Part shown: piece by piece, positions 1-7,912 of the stretch | How the letters are laid out: each line of letters starts with the position of its first letter | How positions within the stretch are numbered: the first letter of the stretch is position 1 | NCBI GenBank assembly: GCA_002494125.1 | Contig: DLBD01000110.1 | Span: 1 to 28,212, forward strand | Length of the DNA: 28,212 nt | Direction: 5' to 3' | Source of the DNA: Ruminococcaceae bacterium UBA7030 | GTDB lineage: Bacteria; Bacillota; Clostridia; Oscillospirales; Acutalibacteraceae | Notes under the pieces: model-generated | What the model was told of the DNA's origin: nothing | The model's input: only the letters and a program-made list of their open reading frames with translations | Databases searched by the model: none | Translations under genes and position numbers: made by a program

Positions 1-507
1 GGAAACCTTAACCATATATACCTTACAGTCGAGGTCAAAATATGAGCACGCCATTGAAAGAGCAGTACCCCACTGGCCGGCACCTGTTTCGGTTGTAACG
101 CCTTTAAGTCCCTGCTTTTTTGCATAGTAAGCCTGTGCAATAGCGGAGTTAAGCTTATGACTTCCGCTTGTATTATTACCCTCAAACTTGTAATAAATCT
201 TTGCGGGAGTGTCAAGCTTTTCCTCAAGGCAGTACGCACGAACAAGTGGTGACGGACGATACATCTTATAAAAGTCTCTGATTTCCTGAGGAATATCAAT
301 ATAAGCATTATCGTTGTCAAGTTCCTGTGCAACAAGTTCTTCACAGAACACGCCCGAAAGCTCCTCGGCAGTCATAGGCTGATGCGTACCGGGATTGAGA
401 AGCGGTGCAGGCTTATTTTTCATATCTGCACGAACATTATACCACTGCTTTGGCATCTCGGACTCTTCAAGGTAGATTTTGTACGGAATTTTCTTTTCTT
501 CTGACAT
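1..507 (-). CDS. trpB2: Tryptophan synthase beta chain, TrpB2 type (N-terminal 169 codons; continues off the left edge)
   Basis: A PLP-dependent TrpB-like enzyme, expected to condense indole with serine to give tryptophan in the cytoplasm. The visible 169 residues begin MSEEKKIPYKI. They contain the TrpB2 entry segment with RPSPLVRA and then KFEGNNTSGSHKLNSA, whose lysine is the expected Schiff-base residue, followed by TETGAGQWGTAL. The long N-terminal extension before the RPSPL region separates TrpB2 from classical TrpB. The start is the ATG at 505-507, preceded by an AAAGGAG site. The gene is cut by the window edge. It lies downstream of a T-box leader with a Trp specifier, which independently supports a role in tryptophan supply. 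No trpA or other trp gene is visible here. Confidence 0.93.
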   Translation of the reverse strand, partial: MSEEKKIPYKIYLEESEMPKQWYNVRADMKNKPAPLLNPGTHQPMTAEELSGVFCEELVAQELDNDNAYIDIPQEIRDFYKMYRPSPLVRAYCLEEKLDTPAKIYYKFEGNNTSGSHKLNSAIAQAYYAKKQGLKGVTTETGAGQWGTALSMACSYFDLDCKVYMVKVS

Positions 508-544
508 AACTTTTTCTCCTTTCGTTTTTATTCGTATGTCATAT

Positions 545-824
545 GGGACACAAACAAAAAAGCCCTGTCCCTGCAAATGCTGGGACAAGACTGTTAAATC
601 CTGCGTTGCCACCCGGCTTGATACGCTGTTACACGCACCCACTCATTACATACTATCATATGCTAACATTTTATAACGGAGCGTTTACTCCGGCTCGCAT
701 ACTCGCACCGCTTTCAGCTCGCCCTCAAAAGCCCATTCGAATTACTGCCCTTCACCGTACTCCCACCGCCGACGGCTCTCTGAAGAATAGCGTCATAACT
801 CTACTTACTCTTTATCTTCGGTTT
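545..824 (-). promoter_or_regulatory. T-box riboswitch leader, tryptophan specific, upstream of trpB2
   Basis: Read on the - strand, the leader has Stem I elements (GAGAGCCGTCGG at the distal end). A specifier loop follows, GAATGGGCTTTTGAG, in which TGG (733-735) is the expected Trp codon. The T-box GGGTGGCAACGCAGG lies at 600-614. Its TGGC would pair with the GCCA end of uncharged tRNA-Trp, fitting a G discriminator. An intrinsic terminator follows at 555-590. Uncharged tRNA-Trp should stabilise the antiterminator and allow trpB2 transcription. The 5' boundary is inferred from the promoter at 831-859. Confidence 0.9.
555..590 (-). terminator. Intrinsic terminator of the trp T-box
   Basis: On the - strand a stem TTGTCCC/GGGACAG with loop AGCATTTGCA is followed by GGC and a run of six T. 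It lies between the T-box sequence and the trpB2 ribosome binding site, the position expected for the terminator that competes with the antiterminator. Confidence 0.85.
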
Positions 825-830
825 GAATTC

Positions 831-859
831 ATTATATAATTGCATTTTTGATTTGTCAA
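831..859 (-). promoter_or_regulatory. Sigma-A promoter for the T-box/trpB2 unit
   Basis: On the - strand TTGACA (854-859) and TATAAT (831-836) are separated by exactly 17 bp, a perfect consensus promoter. Transcription would start near 824, at the beginning of the T-box leader. Confidence 0.85.
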
Positions 860-929
860 CAAAAATCTCAAAAATAGAAACACAAATAAAAATCTTTCCA
901 AAAACCGATTTTCAAAATTTTCTTCAAAC

Positions 930-958
930 TTGACAAGTTATTGAAATAATTATATATT
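930..958 (+). promoter_or_regulatory. Probable promoter of nadBC
   Basis: TTGACA at 930-935 and TATATT at 953-958 with a 17-bp spacer, upstream of nadB and divergent from the trpB2 promoter. I could not recognise a convincing NiaR operator near it. Confidence 0.6.
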
Positions 959-1014
959 ATTAACAATATACATATTTTTTACGTGATGGAAATAAGGAGA
1001 TTTTCTGGTTTTCG

Positions 1015-2340
1015 ATGAAACTTAAGGATTATATAAAAACAGATGTTGTAATTGTCGGAAGCGGAGTTGCAGGACTTTTTGCGGCTTTGTGCCTTCCGAG
1101 TGATAAAAGCGTTCTTGTAATAACCAAAGAGGATTTGAAGGACTGCGATTCATACCTTGCACAGGGCGGCGTATGCGTTCTTAAAAGCATTGACGATTTC
1201 GAGTGTTATTTTGAAGACACGATGAAAGCAGGTCACTACGAAAATGACCCTGAATCAGTCAAGGTTATGATTGAATCATCAACCGACGTTATTTCGACTC
1301 TTGTTTCACTCGGAGTAAAATTCGACACTGACGACGGCGGCACCTTTGATTACACAAGAGAAGGCGCACACAGACAAAACAGAATACTTCACCACAAGGA
1401 TGAAACCGGTAAGGAGATTACCGCAACCCTTCTTTCAATCGCTAAAACAAGGGAGAATATAACTCTTGTCACCCAGACCACTATGATTGATATTGTTGAA
1501 AAGCACAATGTCTGTCAAGGTATAGTATGCGAGGACGAATACGGCGAAATGGGTGCAATTCTCGCAAAGGATATAATTCTTGCAACCGGCGGTATCGGCG
1601 GTCTGTTTCTCAATTCAACAAATTATCCGCATATCACCGGCGACGCGTTTGCCCTTTCGCTTATTCACGGTATTGAGCTTAAGGATATGAACTATATCCA
1701 GATTCACCCGACAACCCTTTACAGCAAAAAGAAGGGCAGGCGTTTTCTCATCAGTGAAAGCGTAAGAGGAGAAGGTGCAATCCTTCTTAACGAAAAAGGC
1801 GAAAGGTTTACAGACGAGCTTCAGCCGAGAGATATTGTCACAAACGCTATTGTTGAAGAGATGAATAAGTTTGGTACAGATCATGTATATCTCACACTTC
1901 CCACGATGTCAAGTGAGGAAGCGAAAAAGAGATTTCCGAACATTTTTGAGGAATGTATGGCAGAGGGCTATGATATAACAAAGGACCTTGTTCCGGTTAC
2001 TCCTGCGCAGCATTATATGATGGGCGGCGTAAAAACGGACATAAACGGTCAGACCTCGATGAAGCATCTTTTTGCAGTAGGCGAAACTGCTTGTAACGGT
2101 GTTCACGGAAAAAACAGGCTTGCGTCAAACTCACTTCTTGAAAGCCTTGTGTTTGCAAAAAGAGCTGCAAAGCTTATCGCAGACGACAATGAGGAAAAGG
2201 TGCTTGACCTTCCCGATATTGACCTGAAGTCTTACCCTCCGAGCAAGGAAAGACAAAAGGAATTTAAGCGTATTATTATGGACGACATAAAAGGAAAGGA
2301 CCCTGAATTTTATGATAAATGGTGTAACAATGAAGGTTAA
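1015..2340 (+). CDS. nadB: L-aspartate oxidase
   Basis: Oxidises L-aspartate to iminoaspartate with FAD, the first step of de novo NAD synthesis. The 441-residue protein has the Rossmann motif VVIVGSGVAGLFAAL near residues 11-25. It has the active-site segment HRQNRILHHKDETGKEI and the C-terminal flavoprotein segment HGKNRLASNSLLESLVF, all typical of the succinate dehydrogenase/fumarate reductase flavoprotein family. At 441 residues it is shorter than the E. coli enzyme (about 540), lacking much of the C-terminal helical extension; shorter forms are common in Clostridia. An AAGGAG site lies about 15 bases before the ATG, a rather long spacing. It overlaps nadC at its 3' end. The usual partner nadA is not in this window. 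Confidence 0.93.
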   Translation: MKLKDYIKTDVVIVGSGVAGLFAALCLPSDKSVLVITKEDLKDCDSYLAQGGVCVLKSIDDFECYFEDTMKAGHYENDPESVKVMIESSTDVISTLVSLGVKFDTDDGGTFDYTREGAHRQNRILHHKDETGKEITATLLSIAKTRENITLVTQTTMIDIVEKHNVCQGIVCEDEYGEMGAILAKDIILATGGIGGLFLNSTNYPHITGDAFALSLIHGIELKDMNYIQIHPTTLYSKKKGRRFLISESVRGEGAILLNEKGERFTDELQPRDIVTNAIVEEMNKFGTDHVYLTLPTMSSEEAKKRFPNIFEECMAEGYDITKDLVPVTPAQHYMMGGVKTDINGQTSMKHLFAVGETACNGVHGKNRLASNSLLESLVFAKRAAKLIADDNEEKVLDLPDIDLKSYPPSKERQKEFKRIIMDDIKGKDPEFYDKWCNNEG

Positions 2341-3169
2341 TATTGACCGCTATATACTCAACACCTTAAAAGAGGATATCACCTCGGAGGACGTTTCCGC
2401 AAACGCAGTAATGCCCGAGGACAAGCAGGGAAAGGCTGACCTCATCTGTAAACAGGACGGAATTATCTGCGGACTTGATATTTTCAGACGCACCTTCGAG
2501 CTTCTTGATGACACAAGCCGCTTTGATGCAAAAGTAAAAGACGGCGACAGAGTTAAGAAGGGCGACCTGCTCGGCGTTATTTACGGCGACATAAAGGCGA
2601 TTTTAAGCGGCGAGAGGACTGCGCTCAACTATCTCCAGAGAATGAGCGGAATTGCCACTATCACAAGAGAATATATGGATGAGCTTGAAGGATATTCAAC
2701 AACCCTTCTCGACACCCGTAAGACCACGCCGAATATGCGCCCGTTTGAAAAATACGCAGTAACAGTAGGCGGTGCAACAAACCATAGATACAATCTTTCC
2801 GACGGCGTTCTGCTCAAGGATAATCATATCGGCGCCGCAGGCTCAATAACAAAAGCGGTTGAGCTTGCAAGAGCATATGCGCCTTTCGTAAGAAAGATTG
2901 AGGTTGAAACCGAAACTCTCGACCAGGTTAAAGAGGCGGTTGAAGCAGGCGCAGAGATTATTATGCTCGACAATATGGATAACGACACGATGAAAAAAGC
3001 GGTCGAGCTTATAAACGGCAGAGCACAGACGGAGTGCTCCGGTAATGTCACAAAGGAAAGGCTTAAGGAAATTGCCGAAATAGGTGTTGATTTCGTTTCC
3101 TGCGGAGCGTTGACACATTCGGCGCCGATTATGGACGTAAGCCTCAAAAATCTGATTCCTACAGAATAA
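2312..3169 (+). CDS. nadC: Nicotinate-nucleotide pyrophosphorylase (quinolinate phosphoribosyltransferase, decarboxylating)
   Basis: Converts quinolinate and PRPP to nicotinate mononucleotide, CO2 and pyrophosphate, the committed step after NadB and NadA. Family signatures are visible: ERTALNYLQRMSGIAT, LLDTRKTTPNMRPFEKYAV, NHRYNLSDGVLLKDNHI, KIEVETETLDQ and IIMLDNMDN. About 280 residues is the normal family length. The gene overlaps the end of nadB, so the two are probably co-translated. Two starts are possible: the ATG at 2312, with a weak AAAGGAAAGG purine run about 12 bases upstream, or the ATG at 2330 (MKVNIDRY), which matches family N-termini better but lacks a ribosome binding site. 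A strong terminator follows directly. Confidence 0.95.
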   Translation: MINGVTMKVNIDRYILNTLKEDITSEDVSANAVMPEDKQGKADLICKQDGIICGLDIFRRTFELLDDTSRFDAKVKDGDRVKKGDLLGVIYGDIKAILSGERTALNYLQRMSGIATITREYMDELEGYSTTLLDTRKTTPNMRPFEKYAVTVGGATNHRYNLSDGVLLKDNHIGAAGSITKAVELARAYAPFVRKIEVETETLDQVKEAVEAGAEIIMLDNMDNDTMKKAVELINGRAQTECSGNVTKERLKEIAEIGVDFVSCGALTHSAPIMDVSLKNLIPTE

Positions 3170-3170
3170 C

Positions 3171-3207
3171 AAAAAATCCATTCATCAGATGATGAATGGA
3201 TTTTTAT
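3171..3207. terminator. Bidirectional intrinsic terminator between nadC and the convergent gene
   Basis: An 11-bp perfect stem ATCCATTCATC/GATGAATGGAT (3176-3186 and 3191-3201) with loop AGAT. It is flanked by A-rich sequence on one side and a T run on the other, so it can serve both converging transcription units. Confidence 0.9.
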
Positions 3208-3208
3208 T

Positions 3209-5650
3209 TTATACAGACCTTTTCAATTTTGACAGCACCTGAATAAACAGACACCATACCGTTTGGAACAAAACGATGTTTATTGAATTGAGTTGTCCGA
3301 GTCCGTTCATAAAGCTCAAGAGAGTTACAATACCAATACCGAGCGCACAGCCGAAAGTAATAAGCACGCTGAGTATTCTTCTCGCCTCTTCAAGTCCTTC
3401 GGCGCCCGACATAGCGGAAACAAATCCAAGCGCAGAGCCGTTATGAATTACATAGGCGGGTGATTTTTCAACGCACATATCGGAATACTTTTCAAATGTT
3501 CTTCCGTTTGCGGCGCTCATAACCCTTACAAATCCGTCGGGAAGCTGGAAAAGCTGAGCAATGCTCTCATCATTGATGAACGGATCCGAGCTTTTCACAA
3601 GAATAGTAAGTCCGCTTTTTTCAAGCTTGCGAAGCGCTCTTTTAAGCTTAGGCTCAGCGTTGTATGAAACAACAAACATTGCCATAAGCTTGCCGGCAAT
3701 AGCAAGATAAAGAATCTTCCTGTTTTTTCTTGTGTATCTTTTTTCGAACTCCTCCCTCGGAACCTGAACGCCGTGATGAGAAAGAAGCTCTCTTGTTCCA
3801 ACAAGAACTTTTTTTCTGTAAATCCATGCCGAAGTGCCGAGCCTGTCCTCATAAACTACGTCCTCAACCTCGGGAAGAATCGTCTGCTTTCCGATAATTA
3901 CATCGTCAAAAACAGAGGAGAGCGGGCTTTTTGTTTTCATAATAACGGCGGCGGTCTGAATGATAACATCATCAGCCTTTGCACCGTTAAAGGTTTTTAT
4001 GCCGTGGATTTCACAGCTTCTTGCTCCGAACAAATCCTGAGCTTCAATCACAATAGCATTTGCGTCCACAACCATATTTGCGCCCTCAAAGCCGTTTATC
4101 ATAGCTCCGTTTTCTTCAAGCGATTTTGACATATTAAGAAGCGTGCTGTTTGTACAGAAAAGTGAAATACACGGAACGGAAATAGCCATTGCGCAAACTG
4201 CAATATTAAAGCCGTAATGAATACTATGTTCAATTATTGACGACGCAACAAAAAGCACAAAGCTCAGTGCAAACATAATAGAACCTGTAACTTTTGCAAT
4301 GTTGTCAGCCGGCTCGTCACCCGAGCTGATATCGAGAAACTTTGTTGTGAAATCAGTCTTAATGCTTGTTTTAAGGTTAGCCTCACCCGTCAGAACGCCG
4401 CGGCTGATTATCGTTGCGTCAATGGTATTTGCTATTGTTTCAACCGTGTGAAGCTCATCAAGAGAAAGAATGAATTCAAAGTTTTTGATGATTCTTGTAA
4501 GCATTCTGCGCTTACCAAGCTGGCTCATAAACAGTGAGAATATTCCGACAAGTGCAAAAAGCGCACCGCCGTCAATATACATATCCACATCAACTGCAAG
4601 AAGCACCGTATGTAAAAACAGTATCACGTTTGACACTGCAATCGGGAAGTCGCTGTTAATTCCCTTTTTCACCTTAAAGCCGTGAACAAGCACCTTAATA
4701 TTTATCACAAGCGCAATGAAATAAAGCACTGCGCAAACAGAGAAGAACACCGTATCGTTAAGAAGGAAGGACGGTAAATAGGCACTGCTCTGAAACCTTG
4801 TAAGAAGCGCTACAATCAATCCGATACCAAAGGTAAAAAGTGCGGAAAAGGTCGTTGCCGATTTCATCGCAAAAAGCTTTTCACGAAATTCCGTTTTATC
4901 GTCACGGCTTGTATACTCCTCCTGCTCAAGCTTATTTTCCGTTTTCTCCTCCTCTTCAATCTCATCCGGACTGAAAAGTCTGAACTTGTTAACCTTTTCC
5001 TTACGCCTTTCGGCGAGCTGCTTTTCGGCAAGTCTTTCGTCGATTTTTTCAACCTTGCCGTCAGCGTCCTCAAAGCCTTCAAGCACAATCTGATCGCTTT
5101 CGTCACTGTCATATGTATTCTGTTCGCTCGGCTTAGGCTGCTTGTCATTAAAAACAATTCTTGTGTTTTCAAGCTCGTCAACCGCAACTATTGTGGGAAG
5201 CTCCTCAAGGTCGGAGGTGTGGTCAAAGCTTGACTTGCTTTTAATAGTTGCAGGCTTTTCAACCATTTCGGGCGGTCGCTTTGAATAAACGGGTTCCTTA
5301 CCGTCGGAATTAAAATAGCTTTTCTTAACCTTCTTAAGATCGCCGACAACACCTGTTTTCTGGTCAAGCTCAATCGCCCTTGTCTTTTGGTCTATTACCC
5401 TTGTCTTTTCTTCATCAGCGTGGCGAAGCGCCTTGCTGTCGATAACATTGGTCTTTTCCTCGCCGACAATTTTCATGTCTCCGTCGTCCTGCTCATCGGA
5501 CTTTATATCGGGGATTGCAATCGTTTTTTCAACACCGGAAAATTCGCCTGCTTCAATACTCTCCTTGGTGCTTTCAGCCTGCTTTACAACCTTTTTTCTG
5601 ATTTCTTCAGCCTGCTTTATTATTTCGTCAATAGATAAATTCTCACTCAT
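3209..5650 (-). CDS. Degenerate P-type ATPase-like membrane protein with long acidic N-terminal region, lacking the catalytic DKTGT
   Basis: An 813-residue protein in two parts. Residues 1-260 are charged, low in hydrophobics and probably disordered. They contain repeated Thr motifs (EKTIAIPD, EKTNVID, EKTRVID, QKTRAIE, QKTGVV). From about 265 the layout follows a P1B-type ATPase. There are membrane pairs near 270-325 and 335-375, a TGE-like triplet at 421-423, and another membrane pair near 455-500 with a PC motif (P493, C494). Then comes a P-domain start reading IVIEAQDLFG where IVFDKTGTLT is expected. An N-domain-like stretch (LGTSAWIYRKKVLVGTRELL, 604-623), a P-domain-like stretch (LYLAIAGKLMAMFVVSY) and two C-terminal helices follow. 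The phosphorylated Asp is Glu536 and the hinge GDGxND is absent, so ATP-driven transport is unlikely. I infer a scaffold or sensor role; actual function is unknown. It follows rlmB by 19 bases. The start is the ATG at 5650; a GTG at 5659 is possible. Confidence 0.75.
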   Translation of the reverse strand: MSENLSIDEIIKQAEEIRKKVVKQAESTKESIEAGEFSGVEKTIAIPDIKSDEQDDGDMKIVGEEKTNVIDSKALRHADEEKTRVIDQKTRAIELDQKTGVVGDLKKVKKSYFNSDGKEPVYSKRPPEMVEKPATIKSKSSFDHTSDLEELPTIVAVDELENTRIVFNDKQPKPSEQNTYDSDESDQIVLEGFEDADGKVEKIDERLAEKQLAERRKEKVNKFRLFSPDEIEEEEKTENKLEQEEYTSRDDKTEFREKLFAMKSATTFSALFTFGIGLIVALLTRFQSSAYLPSFLLNDTVFFSVCAVLYFIALVINIKVLVHGFKVKKGINSDFPIAVSNVILFLHTVLLAVDVDMYIDGGALFALVGIFSLFMSQLGKRRMLTRIIKNFEFILSLDELHTVETIANTIDATIISRGVLTGEANLKTSIKTDFTTKFLDISSGDEPADNIAKVTGSIMFALSFVLFVASSIIEHSIHYGFNIAVCAMAISVPCISLFCTNSTLLNMSKSLEENGAMINGFEGANMVVDANAIVIEAQDLFGARSCEIHGIKTFNGAKADDVIIQTAAVIMKTKSPLSSVFDDVIIGKQTILPEVEDVVYEDRLGTSAWIYRKKVLVGTRELLSHHGVQVPREEFEKRYTRKNRKILYLAIAGKLMAMFVVSYNAEPKLKRALRKLEKSGLTILVKSSDPFINDESIAQLFQLPDGFVRVMSAANGRTFEKYSDMCVEKSPAYVIHNGSALGFVSAMSGAEGLEEARRILSVLITFGCALGIGIVTLLSFMNGLGQLNSINIVLFQTVWCLFIQVLSKLKRSV

Positions 5651-5669
5651 AATTCTCACTCAATACAAA

Positions 5670-6425
5670 TTAAAGTCCTAAACGCTGTCTTGTTATCTCA
5701 TACATAAGGACGCCTGCTGCAACCGAAGCGTTAAGGGAGTTGACCTCGCCGAGCATCGGAAGCGAAACCGTTACATCACATTTTTCCTTGATAAGCCTGC
5801 CGACACCCTTGCCTTCATTTCCGATAACAAGTGCGCAGCCGCCTGAAAAATCGGTTTTGCACCAGGGTTGTCCGTCCATATCCGCACAGTAAACCCAGAT
5901 ATTTTTCTTTTTAAGCTCATCTATTGTTGAGGCAATATTCGAAACCCTTGCAACTCTCATATATTCAAGAGCGCCGCACGAGGTTTTTGCAACGATAAAA
6001 TTAAGCCCGACATTTCGCCTTTTCGGAATAATTATCCCGTGAACCCCGCAAGCCTCTGCGCTTCTGATAATAGCGCCGAGATTGTGGCTGTCCTCAATTT
6101 CATCACAGATTATTATAAACGGCTTTTCATTCTTATCCTCGGCAAATTTGAGGATTTCGTCAACACTTGAATAGCTGTGGGCAGGAACATTTGCCGCAAC
6201 GCCCTGGTGATTAGCGCCGGCGCACATAAAGTCAAGCTTTTTTCTGTCGACGGTTTTTATCACTATCTTCTTTTCCTTACACATAGCGATAATTCTGTTC
6301 ACAGAGCCCTCATGCTCTCCCCTTGCGACAAGCACGTTTTCAACCTCTCTTCCGCTTTTGAGAAGCTCAATAACTGCGTTTCTGCCGATAACGAGATTAT
6401 CGTTTTTTATTTCCTCTTTAGGCAT
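5670..6425 (-). CDS. rlmB: 23S rRNA (guanosine 2251-2'-O)-methyltransferase RlmB, SpoU family
   Basis: A 251-residue SPOUT-class RNA 2'-O-ribose methyltransferase using SAM. The N-terminal substrate-binding domain covers about residues 10-90. The three SpoU motifs follow: DEIEDSHNLGAIIRSAEACG (motif 1), CALVIGNEGKGV (motif 2) and PMLGEVNSLNASVAAGVLMY (motif 3). These form the trefoil-knot SAM site. Length and motif order fit RlmB/TrmH-like family members; the exact target nucleotide is inferred from the family. The ATG is preceded by GAGGT. It has its own promoter at 6455-6483 and runs into the P-type ATPase-like gene. Confidence 0.88.
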   Translation of the reverse strand: MPKEEIKNDNLVIGRNAVIELLKSGREVENVLVARGEHEGSVNRIIAMCKEKKIVIKTVDRKKLDFMCAGANHQGVAANVPAHSYSSVDEILKFAEDKNEKPFIIICDEIEDSHNLGAIIRSAEACGVHGIIIPKRRNVGLNFIVAKTSCGALEYMRVARVSNIASTIDELKKKNIWVYCADMDGQPWCKTDFSGGCALVIGNEGKGVGRLIKEKCDVTVSLPMLGEVNSLNASVAAGVLMYEITRQRLGL

Positions 6426-6454
6426 ATTTCTACCTCACATATTTACTCATAGTA

Positions 6455-6483
6455 ATTATATCATTACATCGGTTTATATTCAA
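6455..6483 (-). promoter_or_regulatory. Probable sigma-A promoter of rlmB
   Basis: On the - strand TTGAAT (6478-6483) and TATAAT (6455-6460) are separated by 17 bp, about 30 bases before the rlmB start. Confidence 0.7.
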
Positions 6484-6516
6484 TAAGTAATATTATGAAA
6501 ATAAAATAATAATCCA

Positions 6517-6551
6517 AATATAAAAGAAAGCGTTCACTAAAGCGAACGCTT
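6517..6551 (-). terminator. Intrinsic terminator at the end of hisF
   Basis: On the - strand an 8-bp stem AAGCGTTC/GAACGCTT (6544-6551 and 6528-6535) with an 8-base loop that contains the hisF stop codon, followed by a T-rich tract. It separates the his unit from the rlmB promoter. Confidence 0.8.
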
Positions 6552-7304
6552 AATCCTTACAGGTATATTGTTTTGTGACAGGTATTTTTTGAGTTCAGGT
6601 ACCGGAAGCTCATTGAAATGGAACAGGCTTGCAGCGAGAACTGCATCTGCCTTGCCATCTACAAAAGCGTCAAGAAAATGCTCAGCCTTTCCTGCACCGC
6701 CCGAAGCAATAACAGGTATGCCGACGCTTTCGCTGACTGTCCTTGTAAGCTCAATGTCATAACCCGTCTTCTGTCCGTCGCAATCCATTGATGTGAGCAG
6801 AATTTCCCCTGCTCCCCTTTTTTCAGCCTCTGCCGCCCACTTCACTGCGTCAATACCCGTGGGGATTCTTCCGCCGTTGAGATAGACTTCCCAGCCTTTT
6901 TCATTTCTTTTAGCGTCAATAGCACAAACAACGCACTGCGCTCCGAATTTATACGACGCCTCGTTTATTAAATCGGGATTTCTCACCGCAGCGGAATTTA
7001 CGCTGATTTTATCGGCGCCGGCAAGAAGTATCTCACGAAAATCATCAACGGTTTTTATTCCGCCGCCGACTGTAAACGGAATAAACACTGTTTGCGCAAC
7101 GCGCCTTACTATGTCAAGCATAGTGCTTCTGCCCTCGTGGGTTGCGGTAATGTCAAGCAATACAAGCTCGTCGGCTCCCTGCCTGTCATAAGCCGCTGCA
7201 CATTCAACAGGGTCCCCCGCATCACGAAGGTCAACAAATGATACGCCCTTGACAACTCTTCCGTTTTTAACGTCAAGACAGGGAATAATTCTTTTTGCGT
7301 ACAT
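6537..7304 (-). CDS. hisF: Imidazole glycerol phosphate synthase cyclase subunit HisF
   Basis: A (beta-alpha)8 barrel that uses ammonia from HisH and PRFAR to make imidazole glycerol phosphate and AICAR in histidine synthesis. The N-terminus MYAKRIIPCLDVKNGR places the catalytic Asp at residue 11. The second catalytic Asp is residue 130 in VCAIDAK, exactly as in the family. Phosphate-binding segments FTVGGGI and VIASGGAG are present. Length 255 is normal. The start is the ATG that shares its A with the hisH stop (TGATG), so translation is coupled to hisH; a GTG one codon upstream is less likely. Confidence 0.96.
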   Translation of the reverse strand: MYAKRIIPCLDVKNGRVVKGVSFVDLRDAGDPVECAAAYDRQGADELVLLDITATHEGRSTMLDIVRRVAQTVFIPFTVGGGIKTVDDFREILLAGADKISVNSAAVRNPDLINEASYKFGAQCVVCAIDAKRNEKGWEVYLNGGRIPTGIDAVKWAAEAEKRGAGEILLTSMDCDGQKTGYDIELTRTVSESVGIPVIASGGAGKAEHFLDAFVDGKADAVLAASLFHFNELPVPELKKYLSQNNIPVRIKRSL

Positions 7305-7912
7305 CACTCTGCCTCCGTTTCAATAAAGTTTTTAAGAAGCTTTAAGCCAAGCTCACCGCTTTTTTCAGGATGAAACTGTGTTGCAAAAAGCTTGCCGCAT
7401 TCAACCGCACATTCAATATCGACTCCGTACTGAGTAGTTGCTGCAACGGCGTCGCCGGCACCCTCAAGATAAAATGAGTGAACAAAGTAAAAATAGCTAT
7501 CCTCGTCAATGCCTTTGAAAATCCCGTCACTCTTTTTTATGTTAACGGAATTCCAGCCCATATGCGGAACCTTGAGCCCGTTTTCCTTCGGTATTTTCCT
7601 GATTTTTCCATCAAGAATACCAAGGCCTTTTACACTGGGGCTTTCCTCGCTCTCTTCAAAAAGAAGTTGAAGACCGAGGCAGATTCCGAGAAAAGGTTTC
7701 TTGCCTGCAACATCTTTTACAACGCCGGTAAGTCCCCTATCTTCCATAGAGTGCATAGCGTCGCCGAATGAACCTACGCCCGGAAGAATAATGTGCGAAG
7801 CGCAGTAAATTTTTTGAGGGTCTTTTGTTATTTCACTTTCGGCGCCGAGATAGTCAAGCGCTTTTTTGACGCTCGACAGATTTCCTGCACCGTAATCAAT
7901 AATAGCAATCAT
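7304..7912 (-). CDS. hisH: Imidazole glycerol phosphate synthase glutaminase subunit HisH
   Basis: A class I glutamine amidotransferase that hydrolyses glutamine and channels ammonia to HisF. The 202-residue protein starts MIAIIDYGAGNLSSV. It carries the nucleophile Cys78 in FLGICLGLQLLFEE and the His181/Glu183 pair in ATQFHPEKSG, completing the catalytic triad. The start at 7912 is preceded by AAGGAG with good spacing; an upstream ATG in the same frame would add residues not found in the family. The stop overlaps hisF by one base and the start overlaps the stop of the upstream membrane protein. No other his genes are visible here. Confidence 0.96.
   Translation of the reverse strand: MIAIIDYGAGNLSSVKKALDYLGAESEITKDPQKIYCASHIILPGVGSFGDAMHSMEDRGLTGVVKDVAGKKPFLGICLGLQLLFEESEESPSVKGLGILDGKIRKIPKENGLKVPHMGWNSVNIKKSDGIFKGIDEDSYFYFVHSFYLEGAGDAVAATTQYGVDIECAVECGKLFATQFHPEKSGELGLKLLKNFIETEAE

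Noticed and set aside
3209..5650. Calling the 813-residue protein a heavy-metal-transporting ATPase
   Set aside because: DKTGT and GDGxND motifs are missing and no metal-binding N-terminal domain is present.
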